Positions 10,829 to 21,177 of a DNA stretch of 64,000 nt are shown one piece after another; position 1 is the stretch's first letter, and the number at the start of each line of letters is the position of its first letter. The notes under the pieces were generated by a model that saw only the letters and a program-made list of their open reading frames with translations, was not told the origin of the DNA and ran no database searches. Source of the DNA: Ilex aquifolium (lineage: Eukaryota; Streptophyta; Magnoliopsida; Aquifoliales; Aquifoliaceae); the NCBI GenBank assembly GCA_951799425.1, contig OX637397.1:18970064-19034063 (forward strand), written 5' to 3'. The translations under genes and the position numbers were made by a program.

Positions 10829-11880
10829 GTGTCTCGATCGAGTGATAAATGCAAACATTTCTTTCGAATCTTGAGGAAAGCATTCGAATGGGATGCTCAA
10901 TGTGAGGAGGCATTTAAGTCGCTAAAGGAGTATCTGAGCTCTCCCCCCATCCTGGTAAGCCCCAGGGAATGTGAGGTGCTTACTTTATATCTAGCGGTCT
11001 CAGATTACTCGACAGGCGCAGTGCTTGTGAGAGAGGGCGAAAGAGCTCAGCAACCCGTATACTACTGCAGTAGAGCTCTTAGGGGGGCAGAAGAGAGGTA
11101 CCCGAAGATGGAAAAACTTGTTTTAGATCTGGTCACAACGGCGAGGAGGCTTAGACCATACTTTCAAGCTCACACTATCGAGGTTCCAACAGATCAACCA
11201 ATGAAGCAGGTGTTGCATAGGCCAGAGTCTTCGGGAAGGCTGGTCAGATGGGCCATTAAACTTAGCGAGTTTGATATCAGGTACAAGCCAAGAGCAGCCA
11301 TCAAAGGACAAATATTGGCAGATTTTATCGCAGAATTTACAACAGCAGTGCCTACGGAGGCGACCCAGCTGGTGCCTGACCTCCCTATTTGGAGACTTTC
11401 AGTGGATGGAGCAGCCAATGCCCATGGGAGTGGTGCAGGCTTGATTCTGACCTCCCCAGATGGAGTAGATGTCGAATACGCCCTTATGTTCGGGTTCAAA
11501 GCTTCAAACAATGAGGCGGAGTACGAAGCTGTCATTGCCGGTCTCACTCTTGCACACTCAATGGAGGCAGAGTAGCTAGAGGTCTGCAGTGACTCTCAGC
11601 TCGTTGTAAAGCAAATAGAAGAATCTTATGAGGCCAGGAGTGAGAAAATGGCCCTCTACCTCATAAAAGTGCAGGAACTGATCAAGAAGTTTGTGCAAGT
11701 TGAGGTCAGACATGTCCCAAGATCTGAAAATTCACGTGCAGACACCCTAGCAAGGCTGGCAACGGCTTCACAAGAAAATTTAGACAGGTTGGTTCCAGTA
11801 GAACACTTGGCACAGCCATCTGTGTGCATTGAGAATGAAGAAGTACTACCAGTACAGACCCCAACGAGCTGGATGGACCC
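10829..11880 (+). pseudogene. pol: E1 RNase H region, two tandem RNase H-like folds
   Basis: The first part (10880-11300) is the ordinary Ty3/gypsy RNase H (LYLAVSDYSTGAVLVREGE ... RWAIKLSEFDIRYKPR). The second part (11390-11760) has another RNase H start, LSVDGAANAHGSGAGLILTS, then NNEAEYEAVIAGL and SDSQLVVKQIEE. The second copy, with intact D-E-D spacing, is the extra archaeal-type RNase H known in plant Tat/Ogre elements. A TAG at 11573 lies just before SDSQLVV. This dual arrangement is good independent support for Tat lineage. Confidence 0.85.
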
Positions 11881-13105
11881 AATCATAGGGTTTCTACAAA
11901 ACGGGACTTTGCCAGAGGATCCCAAAGAAGCTGCAAAGCTAAAAACCAGATCAGCTAGATTTTCCATTTTGCAAGGGAACTTGTACAAACGAGGTTTTTC
12001 GATGCCTCTTCTAAGGTGTGTGGGAGAGGAGGACGTTGATTACATATTAAGGGAAATTCATGAGGGAATATGTGGCAACCATATTGGAGCTAGGGCACTG
12101 GCAGGGAAGGCTTTGAGGAAAGGATATTACTGGCCTACTATGCTGAGGGATACCACCAATCTGGTGAGAAGGTGTAAGGTCTGCCAGGTGCATGCCAACG
12201 TCTTACACTGCCCGCCAGAGCTCCTTACCTCGGTGGTAAGTCCCTGGCCCTTTCAACAGTGGGGATTGGACATCCTTGGACCTCTATCCACCGGCACAGG
12301 GTAGTGTAAGTTCGTCATCATCGGAGTGGATTATTTCACTAAATGGGCGGAAGCAGAGCCACTGGCAACAATCACGGAGCAGAAGGTTCAAAACTTCACT
12401 TAGAAGTCAATAATCTGTAGATTTGGAGTACCTAGGGCATTTGTCTCTGACAACGGAAAGCAATTTGACAATCCTAAATTTAAAAAATTCTGCACAGAGC
12501 TCGGAATAAAGAACTATTTTTCAGCCCCAACTCATCCGCAATCCAATGGGCAAGCTGAGGTTACTATCAGGACAATTAAAGCGGCCTTGAAGACCAAACT
12601 CGAGTCGCTGAAAGGGAAATGGGTAGAATATCTTCCAGAGGTTTTATGGGCCTACATAACGACCTCCAGAGTGGCAACTCAGGAAACACCGTTTGCTTTG
12701 GCTTTCGGGACTGAAGCAGTGTCACCAGTGGAGATAGGACACCCCTCCCCTAGAATTGAGTTTGCTGAGCCCGGGCATAACGATGAATCCCTTCTATTAA
12801 ATCTTGATCTCTTAGAGGAGAAAAGAGAAAGATCTCTGCAGAACATTCAGAGATATTAGAGGAAGACCGCAAGGTACTACGACAAGAGGGTCAAGCGGAG
12901 GAGCTTCAAGGTTGGAGATTTGGTACTTAGAAAGCTCTCGCCCGCAAGAAAGGATCCCACTCATGGCAAATTGGGATCCAATTGGGAGGGCCCCTACACC
13001 ATCTCAAAAATAATTAGGCCTGGGAACTATGAGCTGCAAATAGAAGAAGGAAAAATTCTGCCTCATTCTTGGAACGCAGAACACCTTAAGAAATTTTTTC
13101 AGTAA
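11881..13105 (+). pseudogene. pol: E1 integrase
   Basis: Zinc-binding HHCC: HEGICGNHIGA ... CKVCQVH (about 12058-12190). Catalytic core: GLDILGP (first Asp, about 12265), SDNGKQF (second Asp, about 12450) and NGQAEVT (Glu, about 12555), then a C-terminal basic/SH3-like part (GSNWEGPYTISKII). Stops: TAG 12302, TAG 12401 (Trp expected, so TGG to TAG) and TAG 12857. The genuine terminator is TAA 13103. No chromodomain is present, as expected for Tat. This is the end of a 1,829-codon frame that started at 7616. Confidence 0.92.
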
Positions 13106-13186
13106 GTTTCCCTTGTAATGAGATTATTTTCAATAAAGTAACCAAGTTTCCAATTCATGCCTGCCTGTTTCCATGAAGAAGCTAAA

Positions 13187-13654
13187 AGAGCCCTGCAGCT
13201 CATGATGAGTTCTTTAATTCATAAAAAGAGCCCTGCAGCTCATGATGAGTTCTTTAATTCATAAAATGAGTTCTTTAATTCATAAAAAGAGCCCTGCAGC
13301 TCATGATGAATTCTTTAATTCATAAAAAGAGCCCTGCAACTCATGATGAATTCTTTAACTCATAAAAAGAACCCTGCAGCTCATGATGAGTTCTTTAATT
13401 CATAAAAAGAGTCCTGTAGCTCACAATGAATTCTTTAATTCATAAAAAGAGTCCTGCAGTTCAAGATGAGTTCTTTAATTCATAAAAAGAGCCCTGCAGC
13501 TCATGATGAATTCTTTAACTCATAAAAAGAGCCCTGCAGCTCATGACGAGTTCTTTAATTCATAAAAAGAGTCATGTAGCTCACAATGAATTCTTTAAAA
13601 GAGCCACGTAGCTCACAGTGAGTTCCTTAATTCAGGAAAAAAGCCCTGCAGCTC
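13187..13654 (+). repeat. E1 3' minisatellite, 40-bp unit, about a dozen copies
   Basis: Units read 'GAGCCCTGCAGCTCATGATG' followed by 'AGTTCTTTAATTCATAAAAA'. They start 80 bp after the pol stop and are mostly spaced exactly 40 bp, with a few shortened units. Each unit contains the palindrome CTGCAG. E2 is inserted in the last unit: its target duplication AGCTC is part of the GCAGCTCAT repeat motif. Arrays like this are a known feature of Tat-lineage 3' regions. Confidence 0.93.
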
Positions 13655-15250
13655 TGATTAGCACAAAACTTTGTATATTTTAAGGTGCTAATCAGCTCAG
13701 TTCACTTGTTTTTGATGATTAAATGATATGAGTTATGATGATTGAAGTCTTAATGTCAATATTTTGTGTTTGCAGTTGAAAGGAGCTAAATATGGTTTGT
13801 TAAGGCCTGCCCATACCACTTGGGATGAAAGGAGATGAAAAGATAACTTGGGGACAGCTCAGGAGCAAAGAAATCAGAAGATTCAGACAAGGATGCAAAA
13901 CAGTACCGGTACTCAGTACCGGTACGATTTGGCTGACAAGCCCAGATTCTGCAAATCTGCTCTGCTACCTCGAGGGTCCCACCATAAATGCTCCCACACT
14001 CCTCTGACACGCCCACAACACTGTTCATCAGGCCCACACCTTCCTCTGAAGTCTAGAGCTATAGTTTTAAATGAAGAGAGAGAGGAGAGGAGGAGCTGGG
14101 TGTGCAGACAAACTCTGCACACCCCTGTCCAGGTCATCCAGGCTGCACCCTACTGATGGGGGTCACTTCAGGGAGCTACAGGACCACACCAGGCACAGTT
14201 TTTGGGAGGCAAAGCTCTCCAATGATCAGCATTCTGGGAGAACATTGAAGGGAATATAGAGAGAGAAGCTCTAGGCGTAGAAGATGATGAATAGTAGTTT
14301 TAGAGAGAGAAAGTTATGATTTTTGCATTTTTCTACTGCATTGTCTTGTAATCAATGGTATGAACCTTTAGATCTTCATTGAATGTCATTAATGTCATTT
14401 TTCCTTATGTTCATTGCTAGTTTAATGCTCTCATTTAAGTTCTACCATTAATGCTTCCAAGTTGTTCATGTTCATAGATATAAAATGGATTTTCATTTCG
14501 TTCACTTCTAGTTTATGATTTCTTGCACTTAGTTACTTCAAAACTTCATATCTTTACAATGCATTATCTTTCCATTGTCATTTTCATTTCAAGTATGAGT
14601 AGCTAAATCCTTTTGTTGGCAAGACCAAGGGGAATCCCCCTTTTTGGGTATACCATTTCAACTCTTTCTACTCCTTCCCTTTAGAGTCCAATGGTTCGGT
14701 TTGACCAGATTGAAGGTGGATGATTTGGTGAGCCTTTGATAATCCGTAGGCCTAGTCACGGTTTATGCTTAGATACTCACCGACATCATCCTCGGCTTTT
14801 CGTGAATCAACCGTTCATTCATGCTTAATCGGAGGAGTGATTTGAGTTGAGATAGTATACCCATTGGAGGGACCTCTTGGGATTGCCAACACTTGCTTCT
14901 TCATTTCATTTTCACCAAAATACATTTCACCAAACAACTTTCCACCACAAGAATTGCTACACTTTCTTTTCCCAAAACCACTTTCAAATTGGTTTACTTC
15001 CTTCCCCGTGGAAACGACCTTGGAATACCACCAAGTAAAAGACGACCCACGAAAGTCTCCTTGCGATTGGGGAGCATTTTTGTGCATTCACATATCACAT
15101 TCCCACTAACCTATTTCCTTTCCTATTGCCCTTTCTTTTCACACTATCCCAAGGGAGCGTGACCTCCCTTCCCGTTTGAATATACATCACACATACACTT
15201 TGGGGGATAGTATTTAAAGGGTTAGGAATAGGACTGTTTTTGCTCAATCA
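13655..15250 (+). repeat. E2 5' LTR
   Basis: 1,596 bp, TG...CA ends. It holds a short array of the palindrome GTACCGGTAC (13904-13923) that is larger in the 3' LTR, which accounts for most of the 61-bp length difference. No coding function; the small frames in it are chance. Confidence 0.92.
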
Positions 15251-15254
15251 TTTT

Positions 15255-15271
15255 TGGCGCCGTTTCCGGGG
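15255..15271 (+). other. E2 primer-binding site
   Basis: TGGCGCCGTTTCCGGGG lies four bases after the LTR. It matches the tRNA-Asp-type site TGGCGCCGTTGCCGGGG used by Athila elements with one difference. E5 carries the TTGCC form. Confidence 0.88.
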
Positions 15272-15409
15272 AAGGCAAGTGTCAAACCAAGGAGGTGATT
15301 TCCGAACAACGGAGGTAAGTCCCGTGATCTTCATCACGGGCTGAGGTACGTTGTCTCGTGTACATATTCTTGTTTGTGTATAATTTCATTTGTGTATATA
15401 TCTTGTTGC

Positions 15410-16985
15410 ATGTGGAGAAGGGACGACTATCACCGACTAGTTAGACAACCCTTAGGCCCCAACATGAACATCGACCAAGACCCACCCGATGATGCAGGTG
15501 ACAATTTTGAAAATGTGGATGTCAACCCAAACATGCAAGGGGGTGGAAACTTTGACAATGTCGGTGCAAATCCAAATGCTCAAAGGGGTGGGGGATTACC
15601 CGAACATAGGATGCCTAACCCAAGAATGCAATATCCCCCTCCCGATACTTTTGCTAATGAGGATGCCAACCCGAATATGCAAAGGGGTGGGGGATTGCAA
15701 CCACCTAGGATGCCCAACCCACGAGTGCAATTTCCCCCACCTAGGAATGATGAGAACATCCAACTTGACCCTCCACCTAGGACAATGCGGGAGTTCCTTC
15801 AACCAACCCGTAGCGCCACACCATCATGCCTCGTTCTTCCCGTCCAAGCTCATCTCTTTGTAATCAAATCATGGATGTTGCAACTACTCCCTAAATTTCA
15901 TGGGGTCGAGAAGGAAAACCCGTATAGTCATATAAAGTCTTATGAGGAAATGGTTGCAACCTTTATCCCAAATTACAACATGGAAGAGATAGCGAGGATG
16001 AAATTGTTCTCTTTTTCGTTGGAGGGTAAGGCAAGAATTTGGTTTGATTCCATGGGGCCTCGGACCATGTTATCTTGGGACCATATAGTTTCATTTTTTA
16101 AAAAAAAAAAATTTCCGGTTCATAGAACCACTTCTTTGAAAAAAGAAATTCAAAACTTTTCTGAAAAACCAAATGAACAATTCTATCAGTGTTGGGATCG
16201 CTACAAAGAGTTGATTCACTCCATACCACATCATGGTTTTAAATCGTGGCAATTGGTGAGTTTCTTCTACGAAGGAATCTCACCAAACCATAGACAATTT
16301 ATTGACATGATGTGCAATGGTGAATTCTTGAACAAAGACCCTGACGAGGCCCTCGACTACTTTGGTACCTTGGCTGAAAATGCACAATCTTGGGATGTTA
16401 GGGATCCAAGTGATGTACCTAGGACATTGCCAGTGAGTGGTCAATCTCAAAGGGGAGGGATATATGACTTGAAGGACCGGGAGGACCTACTTTCACAAAT
16501 TTCCAAATTGTCTAGGAAAGTAGATAGCCTTGAGGTGGAAAGGAGACGAGAGGTGTCTCATGTGTCAAGAACCGTGGAGGCTTGTTCTATTTGTGGTGGT
16601 GTCGAGCATTCCACATCGGAGTGTCCGAGCATTCCGGCACTTAAAGAAGCATACCATGAACAAGTCAATGCCTTCAACCAACCAAGGCAATCATTTCCTT
16701 CAAATTCCAACACTTACAATTCGGGGTATCGTGATCACCCTAATTTCAGTTGGAGGAATGAGAACCCCATCCCCTATGGTTCCAATACATACACCTCTCC
16801 TATACCTCCCAAGCAAGGTCAGTACCCATCCTAATATCAAGGCCAGGGGCAATCTTCTGGCTCCCAATACCCACGGTCCAATCCGCAAGGGTACCAATCC
16901 AATCCTCCCCCACAGAATTTCTCCCAACAAGGCCCATCTAGTTCTTCCAGCTACCAACCACCTCATAAAAGGAGTCTTGAAGATG
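15410..16985 (+). pseudogene. gag: E2 gag
   Basis: ATG 15410 (MWRRDDYHRLVRQ) is preferred over the non-ATG extension to 15374. The N-terminal part is Asn/Pro-rich with three imperfect repeats of a PNMQRGGG unit (15520-15720). The capsid domain runs 15880-16380 (EQFYQCWDRYKELIHSIPHHG, then YFGTLAENAQSWD), and the zinc knuckle CSICGGVEHSTSEC is at 16582-16623. A TAA at 16832 interrupts the Gln-rich linker; CAA is the likely ancestor. The frame continues unshifted into protease. A run of ten A (16103-16112) encodes KKKK within the capsid and is a slippage risk. Confidence 0.88.
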
Positions 16986-17870
16986 TGGTCCACGCCTTCA
17001 TTCAAAGCCAAACCAACTTCAATAAAGACATTTCAGCTCAACTCACAAAGATCACCAATCACATAGGCTTGTCTCAACAAGAGAAGGGGAAATTCCCCTC
17101 TCAACCACAACAAAATCCCAAGGGCCAAAATGTGATTGAATCAGTTGAGCCCACCCAAGAGAGTTGTGAGCACCTCAAGGCGGTCACCACTCTTCGTAGT
17201 GGCAAACAAATTGAAAAGACCATAGTGCCAAAGGTTCCACCTAAGGCACCATTGCCAATAGAAGAGTCCATTGAGGGTGAGGCCAAAGAACGTGTGGCCG
17301 AAAAAGGTGAAATGAGTAAAGACAAAGAAAATGAGAAAATTGAAAATGAACATGTGATTGATGATAGCTTGTGTTTCCCTCCTATGCCTGCCCCTTTCCC
17401 CCATCGTTTGAAGTCACCTTTCAAGGTGGCTAATTATTCTGATATTTTAGACATGTTTAAGCAGGTAAAAATCAATATCCCGCTTCTCGATGCCATCAAG
17501 CAAATACCGTCATGTGCCAAAATTTTGAAAGACCTATGCACGGTAAAGCGGAGGCTAAATGTCCGGAAGAAGGCATTCTTGACAGAACAAGTGAGCTCCA
17601 TTCTGAGGACCAACACTCCTCCCAAATTCAAAGATCCCGGTTGTCCAACAATTGCCATCACTATAGGAAATTGCCGGGTTGAACAAGCATTGCTTGATCT
17701 AGGAGCAAGTGTCAATCTCCTTCCCTACTCCGTGTATCAATAACTCAAGCTTGAGGAGTTGAAACCTACTTCAATCACACTTCAACTTGCGGATCGTAGC
17801 ATCCGCACACCAAGGGGAGTAGTGGAAGATGTGTTGGTTCAAGTTGATAAGTTTTATTTTTCAGTCGATT
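16986..17870 (+). pseudogene. pol: E2 gag linker and aspartic protease
   Basis: A charged Lys/Glu linker (KDKENEKIENEHV) leads to the Athila signature NIPLLDAIKQIPSCAKILKD and then the protease active site LLDLGASVNLLPYSVYQ (Asp codon 17696-17698). The usual D-S/T-G is D-L-G here, the normal Athila form. TAA at 17741 follows directly and probably replaces a CAA Gln codon. The second half of the protease, [16 protein letters not shown], is at 17910-17970. Confidence 0.85.
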
Positions 17871-19546
17871 TTATTGTATTAGACACTCATCCTGTTGCTA
17901 ATCTTAGCTCCCAAATTCCCGTGATACTTGGGCGACCTTTCCTTGCTACATCTAATGCAGTGATAAATTGCAGGAATGGTCTGATGAAATTGGCATTCGG
18001 GAACATGACCATGGAACTTAACGTTTTCAATTTGGCAAGGCAACCAGGGGATGACGAGGAGGCAAATGAGGTCAATAGAATTGACACGTTGATTGAGGAG
18101 CATTTGGAGTTAGAAGAGATGTTGAAACTCAAGGAGGAAGAATTGGTTGAATTGGAAAAGTTGGATGATCAAGAAAAGGTGGAAGAGTTGAAAGGGATGG
18201 AAAGGTGGATCCCCACATTTGAAGAGCTACCTAAACAAGAGAAGAAAATTTTCCCTTCGGATGAGAAAAATCCAAAATTGGAATTGAAGCCATTGCCCGC
18301 ACATTTGAAATATGCTTATCTTGGCGATGATGAGACTTTCCCGGTAGTCATTAGCTCTACCCTAACCATGGAACAAGAAGAAAAGCTTTTGGTGGTATTG
18401 AGAAAGCATAAGGGAGCGATCGGGTGGACTATTGCAGATATCAAGGGAATCAGCCCTATAATTTGCACCCATCGCATCTATCTTGAGGAAGATGCTAAAA
18501 CCTCCCGACAACCTCAAAGGAGATTGAATCCGAGCATGAAAGAAGTAGTGAAGGATGAGGTGTTAAAGCTACTTGATGTGGGCATTATCTTTCCAATTGC
18601 GGATAGCAAATGGGTAAGCCCCACACAAGTCGTCCCAAAAAAATCCGGAGTCACAGTGATTGAAAATGAGGAAAATGAACTCATACCTACAAGAGTCATT
18701 ACCGGATGGAGAGTTTGCATCGACTACCGGAAGCTCAACGCTTGCACACGGAAAGATCATTTCCCAATGCCCTTTCTCGATCAAGTCTTGGAAAGGGTAG
18801 CAGGGCATCTATTTTATTGTTTCCTAGATGGGTACTCTGGCTACAACCAAATTGAGATCGCATTGGAGGACCAAGAGAAGACTACCTTCACCTGCCCATA
18901 TGGTACCTTTGCCTATCGCCGTATGCCGTTCGGATTATGCAATGCCCCGGGGACCTTCCAGCGGTGCATGATGGGGATTTTTAGCGATATGGTGGAGAAA
19001 ATTTTGGAGGTCTTCATGGACGATTTTTCCATGTTTGGTGATTCCTTTGATGGATGCTTAGAAAACTTGGAGAGAGTATTGGAGAGATGTGAAGAAAAGG
19101 ATCTTGTGCTTAATTGGGAGAAGTGTCACTTTATGGTGACGAAAAGAATCGTATTGGGCCACATAGTATCGGCAAGGGGCATTGAAGTTGACAAATCCAA
19201 GGTGGAGGCCATCTCCAACCTTCCCACGCCGACAACTATCAAGGGAATCCGGTCATTTCTGGGCCATGCAGGTTTTTATCGCCGATTCATTCAAAATTTT
19301 AGCGCATTGGCTCGACCCCTGACCAATTTACTGTCTAAGGAGATTCCCTTTGAGTGGTCGGATGAGTGTGAGGCATCGTTTAAAAAACTAAAAAGCATGG
19401 TTGTCACGCCTCCTATCATGCGACCACCCAATTGGGATCTACCTTTCGAGCTCATGTGCGACGCGAGTGACTACGCGGTTGGCGCAGTGCTTGGTCAGAG
19501 GAAGGACAATCGACCGCTAGCAAAACACTTAATGAGGCTCAAATGA
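17759..19546 (+). CDS. pol: E2 reverse transcriptase and start of RNase H (uninterrupted 595-codon stretch)
   Basis: This is the longest open stretch in the window. After the protease end and an acidic linker ([18 protein letters not shown]) come the RT motifs: [51 protein letters not shown] and the catalytic box FMDD (19013-19024) in place of YIDD, as in Athila. RNase H starts with [20 protein letters not shown]. At about 19525-19545 a deletion of roughly 16 nt removes the usual strand after RPL and shifts the frame, so the last residues (AKHLMRLK) are out of frame. It is a fragment of a dead polyprotein, not an independent gene. Confidence 0.92.
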   Translation: MKPTSITLQLADRSIRTPRGVVEDVLVQVDKFYFSVDFIVLDTHPVANLSSQIPVILGRPFLATSNAVINCRNGLMKLAFGNMTMELNVFNLARQPGDDEEANEVNRIDTLIEEHLELEEMLKLKEEELVELEKLDDQEKVEELKGMERWIPTFEELPKQEKKIFPSDEKNPKLELKPLPAHLKYAYLGDDETFPVVISSTLTMEQEEKLLVVLRKHKGAIGWTIADIKGISPIICTHRIYLEEDAKTSRQPQRRLNPSMKEVVKDEVLKLLDVGIIFPIADSKWVSPTQVVPKKSGVTVIENEENELIPTRVITGWRVCIDYRKLNACTRKDHFPMPFLDQVLERVAGHLFYCFLDGYSGYNQIEIALEDQEKTTFTCPYGTFAYRRMPFGLCNAPGTFQRCMMGIFSDMVEKILEVFMDDFSMFGDSFDGCLENLERVLERCEEKDLVLNWEKCHFMVTKRIVLGHIVSARGIEVDKSKVEAISNLPTPTTIKGIRSFLGHAGFYRRFIQNFSALARPLTNLLSKEIPFEWSDECEASFKKLKSMVVTPPIMRPPNWDLPFELMCDASDYAVGAVLGQRKDNRPLAKHLMRLK

Positions 19547-21177
19547 ATTACACTACCTCTGAGAAAGAATTGCTAGCCGTAGTGTTTGCTCTCGATAAAT
19601 TTCGTTCATATATCATTGGTTCGCCTATTGTTGTCTTTACTGACCATTCTGCCTTGAAGTACTTGTTATCTAAGCAGGATGCGAAACCAAGACTCATTAG
19701 GTGGATCCTCATCCTACAAGAATTTGACTTGACAATTAAAGACAAAAAAGGAGTTGAGAATGTTGTGGCGGATCACTTATCCCGGCTGGTGGTGCAGGAG
19801 ACTAATGAGCATATTCCTATTCCCGACTCTTTTCCTGATGAACATTTACTTTCAATCCATTCAGTTTGTCCTTGGTATGCTGACATTTGTAATTACCTTG
19901 CAATAGGACAAATACCGCCACAATGGAGCCTGGAGGATAAAAGAAGATTCATGGCAGACGTGAAGTATTTTTACTTCGACAATCCGTATTTGTTCAAATA
20001 TTGCCCAGATCAGGTCATGAGGAAATGCGTGCCCGAAAATGAACAACGGAACGTCCTTGCATTCTGCCATTCCCAAGCTTGTGGCGGACATTTCTCGGCA
20101 AAGAAAACTTCGGCCAAAATTTTGCAGTCAGGTTTCTATTGGCCCTCTCTCATTAAAGACTGTATTTCATATTGTAAGGCATGCAACAGATGCCAACGAT
20201 TAGGTAGTGTGACCCACAGAAATATGATGCCCCTTTCCCCCGTCCTTATCATAGAAATATTTGACTGCTGGGGCATCGATTTCATGGGTCCATTCCCCAT
20301 GTCTTTTGGTTATCTGTACATTCTTCTGGCGGTGGACTACGTGTCCAAGTGGGTAGAGGCAATCCCAACCAAGACTAATGACCACCGGGTCGTAGTCAAA
20401 TTCCTCAAAGAGAACATTTTCTCGAGGTTTGGGATGCCTCGTGCAATGATCAGTGACGGTGGATCCCACTTCTGTAATAGGCCATTTGCATCATTAATGT
20501 TTAAATATGGTGTTACACACAAAGTATCCACTGCATACCACCCACAAACCAATGGCCAAGCTGAATTAGCCAATAGGGAGATTAAGAATATCTTGGAAAA
20601 AATGGTTAACCCGAACAGGAAGGATTGGTCAGTCAGATTGACCGATGCCTTATGGGCGTATCGTACTGCCTATAAGACTGTTTTGGGTATGTCTCCTTAC
20701 CGGCTGGTTTATGGAAAAACTTGTCATTTACCGGTTGAAATGGAGCACAAGGCCTACTGGGCCATAAAGACCTTGAATTTTAACTTGAGAATGGCCGGGG
20801 AGCAAAGAAAGTTGGAACTGAATGAATTGGAAGAGATCTGAAGAGATGCATATGAGAGTTCCAAAATTTCAAAAGAACGGGCTAAAGTTTTTCATGATAA
20901 TTCCATCACACGGAAATCATTTGAGCCCGGGCAAAAAGTACTCTTGTATAATTCTCGTCTCTCCGTGTTCCAAGGAAAACTAAGATCCCGTTGGGATGGC
21001 CCCTATTTTGTCGAGGCGGCCTACCCCAACGGAGCGGTAGATATCACAAACCCTAAAGATGGCCAAACATTCAAGGTCAATGGCTAAAGACTCAAGCCAT
21101 TCTTTGAGGGTTTTGAGGGACAAGTGGTGGAGGAGGATTTAGTTGACCCGGTATACTCGGAATTGATGGAGGGTTAG
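19543..21177 (+). pseudogene. pol: E2 RNase H (rest) and integrase
   Basis: The frame restarts after the deletion with [19 protein letters not shown] (RNase H). Integrase shows the HHCC zinc domain ([16 protein letters not shown] ... CNRCQ, about 20070-20195), catalytic Asp in GIDFMGP (about 20275), Asp in SDGGSHF (about 20453) and Glu in [10 protein letters not shown] (about 20556). It ends with a C-terminal domain [23 protein letters not shown] 20839 and TAA 21085 interrupt the tail (Arg and Gln expected). The real stop is TAG 21175. The 432 codons 19543-20841 are open. Confidence 0.9.

Noticed and set aside
7616..13105. Stop-codon readthrough or a changed genetic code in E1
   Set aside because: All three stop codons are used at scattered, non-conserved places, and the same transition pattern appears in other dead elements. 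Decay is the simpler reading.
13187..13654. CRISPR-like regular repeats
   Set aside because: Units are contiguous 40-bp tandem copies with no unique spacers, inside a plant retrotransposon.
14815..15162. Repeated 80-90 codon frames in the E2 LTRs (also at 26308-26655)
   Set aside because: They are in LTR sequence, overlap on both strands, and have no similarity to a protein family.
15489..15863. Second-frame ORF over E2 gag, and similar shadows at 7790-8101, 8509-8910, 17101-17715 and 52649-53008
   Set aside because: They overlap recognised gag/pol domains in other frames and lack any motif of their own.
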